Source: Oscillospiraceae bacterium (GTDB lineage Bacteria; Bacillota_A; Clostridia; Monoglobales; WRBX01). Taken from it: 7,780 nt of DNA. Under the pieces are notes generated by a model that did no database searches, was not told the origin of the DNA, and saw nothing but the letters and a program-made list of their open reading frames with translations. The stretch is taken from the NCBI GenBank assembly GCA_009784335.1, contig WRBX01000025.1, positions 1 to 7,780 on the forward strand, in the 5' to 3' direction. The first letter of the stretch is position 1. Each line of letters begins with the position of its first letter. Of the stretch, positions 1 to 5,558 are shown one piece after another. Both the position numbers and the translations under genes were made by a program.

Positions 1-13
1 AAAGGAGAAAACT

Positions 14-358
14 ATGATTACAAAACAAATTTTTTCAGAAGGCTATGCAGTTATTCTGGCGCTGGGCGAAGATTACATAAATCGTTTGCCCAAAGATGTT
101 TTTGAATTCATCAAAAGCAATAGTAGTCAAAGTGAGATGCCGGCTATTGATGAGAATAAAGCGCTGGATGAGCAAGGGTTATCAAAAGAAGCGCTTGCGA
201 TGCTTGCGATGTTGAAGCTTGAATATTGGTGCGATAGCGCTGAGGAAAAATCAGAACTTTTGCGATATTTAGAAACCAATGAGGAAAAAATCAAAGAAAC
301 ACTTATGGCAACAACTTCAACGAGGGAATTGTTGAGGCTGATAAAGCAAAATCGATAA
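14..358 (+). CDS. Short acidic protein of unknown function, first gene of a three-gene operon
   Basis: This encodes a 114-residue soluble protein with no signal peptide or membrane segment. AAGGAG at 2-7 is correctly spaced before the ATG at 14. The layout is an N-terminal helix (MITKQIFSEGYAVILAL), a LPKDVFEFIK motif near residues 25-34, a DENKALDEQGLSKEAL segment near 46-61, then a hydrophobic-to-acidic helix with EYWCDSAEEK near 70-79. From memory, this order resembles a common family of small uncharacterised Clostridia/Bacilli proteins with a 'LxEQxLSxEAxxIxxxLxxxYW' core. The function of that family is not known to me. The tail, from residue 98 (MATTSTRELLRLIKQNR), is almost repeated in a relic at 1669-1722. 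The next gene starts 18 bases after the stop, so they are probably cotranscribed. The promoter lies outside the window. I am sure it is a gene; the family resemblance is an inference. Confidence 0.85.
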   Translation: MITKQIFSEGYAVILALGEDYINRLPKDVFEFIKSNSSQSEMPAIDENKALDEQGLSKEALAMLAMLKLEYWCDSAEEKSELLRYLETNEEKIKETLMATTSTRELLRLIKQNR

Positions 359-376
359 TAAAAGGAGGAGATTAAA

Positions 377-955
377 ATGACATTTTTACCAAAAATCTAT
401 TATGAAAAGCAGATTATTAAAACAGCTAAAGAGATTCACAATCAAATTGTGTCTCAAGCTGAGCAATGGAAGAAAAATAAATGGCTTGGTGATGATCAAA
501 AAATCGCCGACCGCATTAAGACAAAGGCAATTGATGGAGATGAGATTGCTGTTGATTTCTCGAAAGATACGAATGAAGTGAAGGCGGGCAGCTTAGAATT
601 GAGACTTGATGAGTATAAAAGCTTAGATGGTTCAGCTACTTTTCATGGGAAACCTATCAATGACGGCGGTTTTGTAATCTTAAAAGATGATATGGTTTTC
701 TTTCCAAAGCATGCAACTTCAGATGGGATTTATCGACCTAACAAGAGTCAACTCGTAGAAACACTTAACAAATTTACGGCTTATGCCGACAAGACAAAAT
801 GGCTCGATTTTGATTATGAGGGCATGTATAATATAGTTCCCAAAGAAGCAAAAGCTCAAAAAAATGGAAATTGTTTAACTGCGGTTAGGAAACAAGGAAC
901 AAGTGAAAAAAATATATCTGTTCAAAATATTAAAAAAGGGAGAGGATTATCATGA
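377..955 (+). CDS. Hypothetical soluble protein, 192 residues, second gene of the operon
   Basis: I do not recognise this protein. A very strong ribosome binding site (AAAGGAGGAG, 361-370) precedes the ATG at 377. The protein is hydrophilic and rich in Lys and Asp. It has no signal peptide or membrane helix, and only one cysteine (in GNCLTAV, near residue 165). The N-terminus (about 1-50) looks helical and basic. The middle (about 55-125) has beta-like stretches such as EIAVDFSKDTNEVKAG, GGFVILKDDMVFFPKH and a following IYRPNKSQLVETL. The C-terminal 30 residues are basic and probably disordered. Its stop codon overlaps the next start as ATGA (952-955), which implies translational coupling and a functional link to the membrane protein downstream. 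A soluble effector, enzyme or toxin-like partner is possible, but no catalytic motif is visible to support any of these. Confidence 0.85.
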   Translation: MTFLPKIYYEKQIIKTAKEIHNQIVSQAEQWKKNKWLGDDQKIADRIKTKAIDGDEIAVDFSKDTNEVKAGSLELRLDEYKSLDGSATFHGKPINDGGFVILKDDMVFFPKHATSDGIYRPNKSQLVETLNKFTAYADKTKWLDFDYEGMYNIVPKEAKAQKNGNCLTAVRKQGTSEKNISVQNIKKGRGLS

Positions 956-1656
956 GAAGCAATCAATTAGAAAAAATAAAAGCATTGGAAAGCAATGTGA
1001 ACAAAATAAGAAGAAACAGTACAAGAGTAATTTTAGCAACAATGACTTTAACAACAATGTCTTTAGCAACAATTTTCTTTGTTGGACCTTTTAATATGAA
1101 AAAGACTAGAGCTAGAGATGCGGAAGTTGAAAGAGTGACTAACGAACATTGGAAAAACTATAGAGAGTCCACATCTGATTTATTGTCACTAAATCCAAGC
1201 GTAGAAATAGCTAACAAATTGTCTGACAAGAGGCATGCAGAGACGAAAGAAAATGTAGATAAAGATACAAGAGCCATATTGGCAGACCCTCGTTTTGCAG
1301 GAAGAGGCATGGGAAGAGCAGGTAGTATTGCAACCCTTTTAGGTTTTCTTGCACTTGGTGGTGCTGCTGGCGGAATTTTATTGGCGAGTGCTCATGGCAA
1401 AAAAGAAAAAGAGTATTTGGAGCAGTTAAGGAAAATTAAGGTAAGTAAAGGTACATATAAATACCTAACGAATAGATATGAAGTTCTTGGTGAAAACCAG
1501 CAAAAAGACATAGTAGAATTTCTTTGCGCTAATGTGACAAAAGATGAGTTGACTAATATAATTAAAACTAATTCATTTATTGCACAAGAGATTGAATTGA
1601 AAGCAAGGGTTGATAAAGTTTCGAGATATGATAAAAAGCAACCCAAAGTTTTTTAA
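952..1656 (+). CDS. Membrane protein of unknown function with two predicted transmembrane helices
   Basis: This is a 234-residue protein that I cannot assign to a family. GGGAGAGG at 938-945 precedes the ATG at 952, which overlaps the upstream stop as ATGA. A basic N-terminal stretch (residues 1-25, likely helical) leads into a first hydrophobic helix at about 26-47. A charged region of about 75 residues follows, then a Gly/Ala-rich second helix at about 123-147 containing GFLALGGAAGG, and a charged C-terminal domain of about 85 residues that begins HGKKEKEYLEQ. The simplest topology puts both ends in the cytoplasm and the middle loop outside. Of 17 arginine codons, 16 are AGA or AGG and one is CGT, quite unlike the glycosyltransferase and dnaE genes, which favour CGC. 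This suggests horizontal acquisition. The short overlapping frame at 903-1094 is not a gene. Confidence 0.85.
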   Translation: MRSNQLEKIKALESNVNKIRRNSTRVILATMTLTTMSLATIFFVGPFNMKKTRARDAEVERVTNEHWKNYRESTSDLLSLNPSVEIANKLSDKRHAETKENVDKDTRAILADPRFAGRGMGRAGSIATLLGFLALGGAAGGILLASAHGKKEKEYLEQLRKIKVSKGTYKYLTNRYEVLGENQQKDIVEFLCANVTKDELTNIIKTNSFIAQEIELKARVDKVSRYDKKQPKVF

Positions 1657-1662
1657 GAATGA

Positions 1663-1722
1663 TTTTATCATGCAACAACTTCAACAAGGGAATTGTTGAG
1701 GCTAATAAGGCAAGGCAAATAG
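1663..1722 (+). pseudogene. Relic of a second copy of the first gene's 3' end
   Basis: Positions 1672-1714 repeat positions 308-350 with 39 of 43 bases identical, and all four differences are A/G transitions. Translated in the matching frame, the relic reads HATTSTRELLRLIRQGK and then TAG; the intact gene ends MATTSTRELLRLIKQNR and then TAA. Only the C-terminal tail survives. The frame is closed upstream by TGA at 1660-1662, and there is no start codon or ribosome binding site. It begins seven bases after the stop of the membrane-protein gene. The likeliest origins are a decayed tandem duplication of the operon's first gene, or a recombination scar left when a cassette was replaced. Confidence 0.7.
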
Positions 1723-1827
1723 TCGCTCCTAGATCAAGCACATATAAAAAAACAGCGCCATCCCCAGAATCACAAATGAGCACACAAGCATTGCAAGAAA
1801 AGCCTTTTTAACAATTATGAACATAGA

Positions 1828-1863
1828 AATATCACCTAACCCATTATATGCGTAGGTGATATT
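1828..1863. terminator. Perfect 11-bp stem-loop between convergent genes, possible weak bidirectional terminator
   Basis: AATATCACCTA at 1828-1838 pairs perfectly with TAGGTGATATT at 1853-1863 across a 14-base loop. It lies between the plus-strand operon and the minus-strand zinc-ribbon gene, where a shared terminator is expected. On the plus strand it is followed by GTTATTT, only a weak T-tract, and on the minus strand there is no T-tract. Terminator function is therefore an inference. It could instead be an mRNA 3'-end stabiliser or a protein-binding palindrome. Confidence 0.5.
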
Positions 1864-1870
1864 GTTATTT

Positions 1871-1905
1871 CTAACCACTAGTCACTAACTACTAGCCACT
1901 AGTTA
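1871..1905. repeat. Heptanucleotide tandem array, five units, consensus CTARYYA
   Basis: Five consecutive 7-base units begin at 1871, 1878, 1885, 1892 and 1899 with no gaps. They read CTAACCA, CTAGTCA, CTAACTA, CTAGCCA and CTAGTTA, varying only at positions 4-6. The last unit contains the zinc-ribbon gene's stop codon (TTA on the plus strand at 1903-1905). No facing arm is visible nearby, unlike the other heptamer loci in the window. The array can fold on itself weakly (TAACTA with TAGTTA). Confidence 0.8.
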
Positions 1906-2175
1906 CGCCTTCTGCTTTTCAAAGCACTCGCTGCAATAAATCGGCTTATCCTGCGTCGGCTGAAAAGGCACTTTCGCCGGCCCGCCGCAATCAGAGCAAA
2001 CTCCCTCATGCCATGTGCGATTTGCGCGCAGCTGCGCCTTAAATGCCCTGCGGCACTCCTCGCATCTCTGCGGCTCATTTTCAAAGCCCTTCTCTTGATA
2101 AAACTCCTGCTCCCCGGCGGTGAAAATGAATTCACCATTGCAATCTTTACAGATCATGTTTTTGTCTTCAAACAT
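1903..2175 (-). CDS. Small zinc-ribbon protein with four CxxC motifs
   Basis: This is a 90-residue cytoplasmic protein with four CxxC pairs (C9/C12, C38/C41, C60/C63, C81/C84), enough to bind two zinc ions. The C-terminal half, CSDCGGPAKVPFQPTQDKP followed by IYCSECF, matches the small zinc-ribbon proteins of bacteria often listed as 'probable zinc-ribbon domain' or 'CxxC zinc-binding protein'. Their molecular role is unknown; nucleic-acid or protein binding is assumed. The start is set by AGGAGA (plus positions 2181-2186) five bases upstream of the ATG. The stop codon falls inside a heptamer repeat array. The gene lies 113 bases downstream of the lipoprotein gene on the same strand, with a heptamer inverted repeat between them, so shared transcription is uncertain. 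Confidence 0.88.
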   Translation of the reverse strand: MFEDKNMICKDCNGEFIFTAGEQEFYQEKGFENEPQRCEECRRAFKAQLRANRTWHEGVCSDCGGPAKVPFQPTQDKPIYCSECFEKQKA

Positions 2176-2203
2176 TTTTTTCTCCTATGTATTTTATTTA
2201 GTT

Positions 2204-2286
2204 AGAAGTTATAAGTTAGGAATTTGAAATTATAGAAATTCAATAGAATTTCAACAATAACTTCTCGCTTCTCACTTCTAATTTCT
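2204..2286. repeat. Heptamer-armed inverted repeat between the zinc-ribbon and lipoprotein genes
   Basis: The left arm has four 7-base units starting at 2204, 2211, 2218 and 2225 (AGAAGTT, ATAAGTT, AGGAATT, TGAAATT). The right arm has four units starting at 2259, 2266, 2273 and 2280 (AACTTCT, CGCTTCT, CACTTCT, AATTTCT), whose reverse complements are AGAAGYK-like. The core between them holds a perfect 7-bp hairpin: GAAATTC at 2235-2241, loop AATA, GAATTTC at 2246-2252. The element ends two bases short of the lipoprotein stop codon (2289-2291). It may act as a terminator or transcript processing site, but there is no conventional GC stem with a T-tract. Confidence 0.72.
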
Positions 2287-2288
2287 AT

Positions 2289-3266
2289 CTATTTTATCCC
2301 AAAATTTTTACCTAAACCCTTGCCCAAATCAATCCTACTCCAAATTTCATCATTTTTTTCAACCACAGCTGTTGCTTTTAGCTTGGCCATTTTATCAAAC
2401 CAATATTCCATCATAATCGAAATTTCAAGGTTTTCTTCGAATTTGCTCTTATCAACCGGCAACCGTTTCAATATAGAATACCCACCGTCGATCTCAAATA
2501 TATCACTAATTCCATTTGCCTTCAAATTAGCTGCAATTTCCAGCCAATCCGGATTATATGAAGGATTATTTCTGCCTACTAGAAGCCCATCCTCATACTG
2601 CGCCATATTGGAATCCATATTAAAATCCTCAATCAGCTTATCAAAATCCTCGCCCGCTTTGGCTTTTTCATAAACAATCTCAATCAAACCTTTCGCCATA
2701 ATTCTATCCACCAATGGATTTTCTTCGCCATCATCATAAACGAAAATCTCTTTAATGCGCATCATGCTATTCTCATAAAACTTGCGTAATTCTGCCTCGC
2801 TTGTATCCCCTTTCATCTCATTATAAGCGATTGTTTCAAATTGCGTTAAAGTTAGCAGATCAAAATAAATCTCTGCATTTAGGCCAACTTCACGCAATGC
2901 CTTATCATAATCCTTGCCATACATATCTCGATAAATCGTTTCTTCATCCCGGATTTTTTTTATCTCATCGTCTGTCAGCTCTCGTCCAAGCGATTGCTTA
3001 GCTAAATATAAATTAATAATCTTATTAAGCGCCTGTTCCTTGATATATTCCGCTGCCTCCGCATCCTTCGCAATCGAACCGTACTGTTCCTCGATAGATT
3101 GCTTCACGCTCTGCATATAATGCACAAAAATCGGCGTGGAAACCTCCTCGCCATTTATAGTAATAAAAGAATTCGGTTTGCTTGCCGTATTATTTTTACC
3201 ACACCCAAAATTCGCCGCCGCCACGGAAAAAACCAATAATATTGCCAGAATTTTTCTCATAATCAT
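2289..3266 (-). CDS. PrsA/SurA-like lipoprotein, parvulin-type peptidyl-prolyl isomerase
   Basis: The 325-residue protein begins with a basic N-terminus, a hydrophobic h-region (about residues 6-18) and a candidate lipidated Cys at 22. The region before the Cys reads AANFGC, with Asn at -3, an unusual lipobox. Residues about 33-165 form a helical chaperone-like region with the typical opening 'ITINGEEVSTPIF' and 'ALNKIINLYLAKQ'. Residues about 168-272 fit a parvulin PPIase fold: MRIKEIFVYDD, AKAGEDFDKLIEDF near 202-215, then YEDGLLVGRN and a closing GGYSILKRLPVD. Family members assist folding of exported proteins outside the membrane. The active-site histidines typical of active parvulins are not obvious, so it may be mainly a chaperone. 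Two ATGs are possible (3266 and 3260); neither has a Shine-Dalgarno sequence. It is transcribed divergently from the glycosyltransferase. Confidence 0.82.
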   Translation of the reverse strand: MIMRKILAILLVFSVAAANFGCGKNNTASKPNSFITINGEEVSTPIFVHYMQSVKQSIEEQYGSIAKDAEAAEYIKEQALNKIINLYLAKQSLGRELTDDEIKKIRDEETIYRDMYGKDYDKALREVGLNAEIYFDLLTLTQFETIAYNEMKGDTSEAELRKFYENSMMRIKEIFVYDDGEENPLVDRIMAKGLIEIVYEKAKAGEDFDKLIEDFNMDSNMAQYEDGLLVGRNNPSYNPDWLEIAANLKANGISDIFEIDGGYSILKRLPVDKSKFEENLEISIMMEYWFDKMAKLKATAVVEKNDEIWSRIDLGKGLGKNFGIK

Positions 3267-3268
3267 TT

Positions 3269-3279
3269 AGTATACTATA
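3269..3279 (-). promoter_or_regulatory. -10 box directly before the lipoprotein start, suggesting a leaderless mRNA
   Basis: Reading the minus strand, TATAGT (3279-3274) is followed by seven bases and then the ATG at 3266, which would put the transcription start at or next to the start codon. A second overlapping box, TATACT (3274-3269), lies too close for normal use unless the second ATG is the start. No convincing -35 lies 16-18 bases upstream of TATAGT; TTGCAA (3295-3290) is 15 bases from TATACT. No Shine-Dalgarno sequence precedes the gene. Confidence 0.4.
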
Positions 3280-3382
3280 ATGTATTTAATTGCAAGTTTT
3301 TGAAAGTTTCCAACAAAGAAGTGGTAGTTCAAGGGGGTTCAAGCTACTTTGTAAAGAAATATTACAGAATTGTTACAAAAAC

Positions 3383-3411
3383 TTGCCTTTTCTAAAAAAA
3401 CATGCTATTAT
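3383..3411 (+). promoter_or_regulatory. Sigma-70-type promoter of the glycosyltransferase gene
   Basis: TTGCCT at 3383-3388 is separated by 17 bases from TATTAT at 3406-3411. TGC directly before the -10 forms an extended -10 (TGn). Transcription would start near 3418, about 25 bases before the ATG at 3444. Upstream, at about 3327-3343, GTTCAAG occurs twice around GGG, a possible operator that I cannot assign. Confidence 0.7.
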
Positions 3412-3443
3412 GTTTTTTGTTGTACGGCGCATGGAGGTTTTTA

Positions 3444-4676
3444 ATGGCAGACTCAATTTGGCTAAACATATTCTACATCTTGCAAATCCTTTTTTTATCT
3501 CTGGGAGTGTATTACTTCTTCATATCCCTATTCGCATTCCTCCCGCATAAAAAAGAGAAAGCCGCCCGCGGCAAAGATAGTTTCGCAATCGTCGTCGCCG
3601 CGCATAACGAGCAGACTGTTATCGGCCACATGGTTGAAAGTTTGCAACATTTGGATTATCCGAAAGACAAATATGAAGTTTTCGTTGTTGCCGATAATTG
3701 CACGGATTCCACCGCGAAAATCGCAAAATCGGCCGGCGCAACAGTTTTCGAGCGCCAGAATAAGCTCGAGCGCGGCAAAGGTTATGCTCTCGAATGGATG
3801 TTCGATAAGATTTTCAATATGAAAAAGAAGTTCGACCATATCGCAATTTTTGATGCTGATAATGTGGTGGATAAAGATTTTCTTAAAGAAATGAATAAGA
3901 AAACTCGTAATGGCGCCAAGGTGGTTCAGGGTTATGTCGATAGCAAAAACCCGCGCGATTCCTGGATTTCCTATTCATATTCGCTGGCGTTTTGGATGGT
4001 TAACAAGCTTTATCAAACCTCGAGAAGCAACCTCGGCCTCACCTGCCAGCTAAACGGCACCGGCTTTATAGTTAACACCGATATCCTCAAGCAAATCGGC
4101 TGGCAAGCAACCTGCCTCACCGAAGATATGGAATTCACTATGCGCCTGGCGCTGAATAACATTAAAGTCGCATGGGCACCTGCCGCCAAAATATATGACG
4201 AAAAGCCAATCACCTTCATCCAAAGCTGGAAGCAACGCGTCCGCTGGATGCAAGGGCACGCCGATGTCGCCAGCCGCTTCCTAAAACCGCTCACCAAAAA
4301 AGCGCTCAAAGAAGGCAATATAATCCCGTTCGATTGCGCAATCTATCTGCTGCAACCACTGCGCATCATAACCATGGGCTTTATCACCTTCACCGCATGG
4401 CTAAATATTATGTATCCTGAGAGTAATTTGGTTGTTTGGGGTCTTATGCCCGATACGGTATTCAATGTGTTCGTCCTCATGCAATTCTTATGGGGCCCGC
4501 TGGTGATGATTGTTGAAAAACGCTTCAACCGCAACACAATCCTCGATTTCTTCATCTACGGCTTCTATTCGCTCTCGTGGATTCCTATCGCCGCCGTCGG
4601 CATGGCTAAGAAAAACCAACGCGAATGGTTCCACACCCAACATACCCGCACTATTGCCATTCATGAGATGAATTAA
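3444..4676 (+). CDS. Membrane-bound family 2 glycosyltransferase (processive-type GT2)
   Basis: The 410-residue protein transfers a sugar from a nucleotide-sugar donor at the inner face of the membrane. A transmembrane helix (about 5-33) precedes a GT-A domain: AIVVAAHNE at 48-56, nucleotide-binding VVADNCTDST at 81-90, the DxD-type DADN at 137-140, LNGTGF at 203-208, the catalytic TED at 226-228 and QRVRW at 264-268. About three more membrane helices follow (near 300-320, 330-356 and 368-388). The HNE, DxD, ED and Q/RxxRW set is that of BcsA/PgaC/NodC-like polysaccharide synthases, but substrate and product cannot be read from the sequence. The start at 3444 is chosen because GGAGG (3433-3437) lies six bases upstream; the in-frame ATG at 3402 overlaps the promoter. 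It is probably monocistronic, ending at an intrinsic terminator. Confidence 0.88.
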   Translation: MADSIWLNIFYILQILFLSLGVYYFFISLFAFLPHKKEKAARGKDSFAIVVAAHNEQTVIGHMVESLQHLDYPKDKYEVFVVADNCTDSTAKIAKSAGATVFERQNKLERGKGYALEWMFDKIFNMKKKFDHIAIFDADNVVDKDFLKEMNKKTRNGAKVVQGYVDSKNPRDSWISYSYSLAFWMVNKLYQTSRSNLGLTCQLNGTGFIVNTDILKQIGWQATCLTEDMEFTMRLALNNIKVAWAPAAKIYDEKPITFIQSWKQRVRWMQGHADVASRFLKPLTKKALKEGNIIPFDCAIYLLQPLRIITMGFITFTAWLNIMYPESNLVVWGLMPDTVFNVFVLMQFLWGPLVMIVEKRFNRNTILDFFIYGFYSLSWIPIAAVGMAKKNQREWFHTQHTRTIAIHEMN

Positions 4677-4691
4677 TATCAAAAATACTAG

Positions 4692-4718
4692 GGACGGCAA
4701 CCAGCCGTCCTGTTTTTT
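4692..4718 (+). terminator. Intrinsic terminator of the glycosyltransferase gene, made from a class-B-like palindrome
   Basis: GGACGGC at 4692-4698 pairs with GCCGTCC at 4704-4710 across the loop AACCA, followed by TG and six T residues (4713-4718). The hairpin starts 15 bases after the stop codon. The sequence around it (TAGGGACGGC...GCCGTCC) resembles the GTAGGGG palindromes found inside dnaE, so a mobile-type palindrome may have been adopted as a terminator. Confidence 0.85.
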
Positions 4719-4728
4719 ATTCCAAAAC

Positions 4729-4755
4729 TTTACTAAAAGTTTTTTTTGTTTTAAT
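4729..4755 (+). promoter_or_regulatory. Likely whiA promoter with -10 box eight bases before the start codon
   Basis: TTTAAT at 4750-4755 matches five of six -10 consensus bases and is followed by eight bases and then the ATG at 4764. TTTACT at 4729-4734 is a candidate -35, 15 bases from this box, or 17 bases from the poorer TAATGT at 4752-4757. A long T-run fills the spacer. No Shine-Dalgarno sequence occurs before whiA, so a leaderless or near-leaderless transcript is plausible. Confidence 0.45.
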
Positions 4756-4763
4756 GTTAATCT

Positions 4764-5450
4764 ATGAAATCATTTGCCGCCCAAGTCCGCGACGAACTCG
4801 AAAATATCGAAGGCGAATCCTTGCAGTGCGAAATGGCGCAGAGCGCCGGGTTTCGTTTGTTTTCCAAGGATAACGCAAATTATAAATCAAAAGTCGATTG
4901 GAATTTGCTGCCGGATGAAGCCGCTATGCGCGCTTTCTTGCGCGGCGCATTTCTCGCCGGCGGTTATATTAACGACCCTCATAAAAACTACCATGCCGAA
5001 ATCCTCGTGCCGTTTTCATCCCTCCGCCGTGATTTTGAGAATCTGCTCGAGGGCTTAGGCCTGCCAAACAGGCATGTCAAAAAGCATCGCGGCTATGCAT
5101 TCTATTTCAAAGATAGCGAAATTATCGGCGATTTTCTCGGTATTATGGGCGCAAATAAATCCATGCTGGATTTCCTCACGATTAAGGTTGAAAAAGAAGA
5201 TAGTGGCAACTTAAACCGCAAAATTAATATCGAAACCGCAAATTATGATAAAACGATTTCTGCCAGCCTAAAGCAAATCGAACATATTAACAAAATCGGC
5301 ATCGAGAGCCTCCCCAAGCCCCTCCGCGAAATCGCCCGGCTTCGTTTAGATAATCCCACTAAATCCCTCGCCGAACTCGCTGCCCTCGCCGGCACCAGCA
5401 AATCACACATTAATCAGGAATTAACAAAAATTATGAAACTCAGCATTTAG
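4764..5450 (+). CDS. whiA: WhiA-family DNA-binding regulator, shortened N-terminal domain
   Basis: WhiA proteins combine a degenerate LAGLIDADG homing-endonuclease fold with a C-terminal helix-turn-helix. They control sporulation in actinomycetes and influence division and chromosome segregation in Bacillota. Here FLRGAFLAGGYINDP at 58-72 is the family signature; NIETANYDKTISASLKQIE near 155-173 is the conserved linker, and the HTH spans about 200-225 (KSLAELAALAGTSKSHINQ). At 228 residues it is about 80-90 shorter than the usual 310 or so. The family N-terminus (MKSFAAQVRDELENIE) is present, but the first LAGLIDADG-like repeat appears deleted between about residues 32 and 50. There is no Shine-Dalgarno sequence. 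The last residues and the stop codon lie in a heptamer repeat. dnaE follows, an arrangement that recurs in Clostridia. Confidence 0.9.
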   Translation: MKSFAAQVRDELENIEGESLQCEMAQSAGFRLFSKDNANYKSKVDWNLLPDEAAMRAFLRGAFLAGGYINDPHKNYHAEILVPFSSLRRDFENLLEGLGLPNRHVKKHRGYAFYFKDSEIIGDFLGIMGANKSMLDFLTIKVEKEDSGNLNRKINIETANYDKTISASLKQIEHINKIGIESLPKPLREIARLRLDNPTKSLAELAALAGTSKSHINQELTKIMKLSI

Positions 5451-5535
5451 TTTTTAGCATTTAGCATTTAAACATCTGTATCCATTGAAAGTTTCAAATA
5501 AAAAACTAAATGCTAGATGCTAAGCGCTAAATGCT
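5442..5535. repeat. Heptamer-armed inverted repeat between whiA and dnaE
   Basis: The left arm has four 7-base units from 5442 (AGCATTT, AGTTTTT, then AGCATTT twice). The right arm has four units from 5508 whose reverse complements follow AGCATTT (AAATGCT, AGATGCT, AAGCGCT, AAATGCT). Over 29 aligned bases the arms agree at 25. The 38-base core contains a 13-base palindrome, TTGAAAGTTTCAA, at 5485-5497. The left arm overlaps whiA and supplies its last two codons and TAG stop. It probably folds as a long AT-rich hairpin in the RNA between the genes; termination or attenuation is possible but unproven. Confidence 0.82.
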
Positions 5536-5558
5536 TGAAGCAAAAAAGGAAGTAACAC

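Noticed and set aside
903..1094. Plus-strand open frame overlapping the second and third genes
   Set aside because: It is a low-complexity Asn/Lys-rich shadow frame of the membrane-protein gene.
1723..1811. Possible small gene MSTQALQEKPF (ATG at 1776) after the relic
   Set aside because: It is only 11 codons with no ribosome binding site. Linking it to the relic would require a frameshift in the A-run at 1746-1752 as well as reading through a TAG.
1871..1905. CRISPR-like array
   Set aside because: The units are 7 bases with no spacers; this is a tandem heptamer array. No cas genes are present.
3402..3443. Upstream in-frame ATG extending the glycosyltransferase by 14 residues
   Set aside because: That ATG overlaps the spacer and extended -10 of a good promoter and has no ribosome binding site, whereas the ATG at 3444 has GGAGG at six bases.
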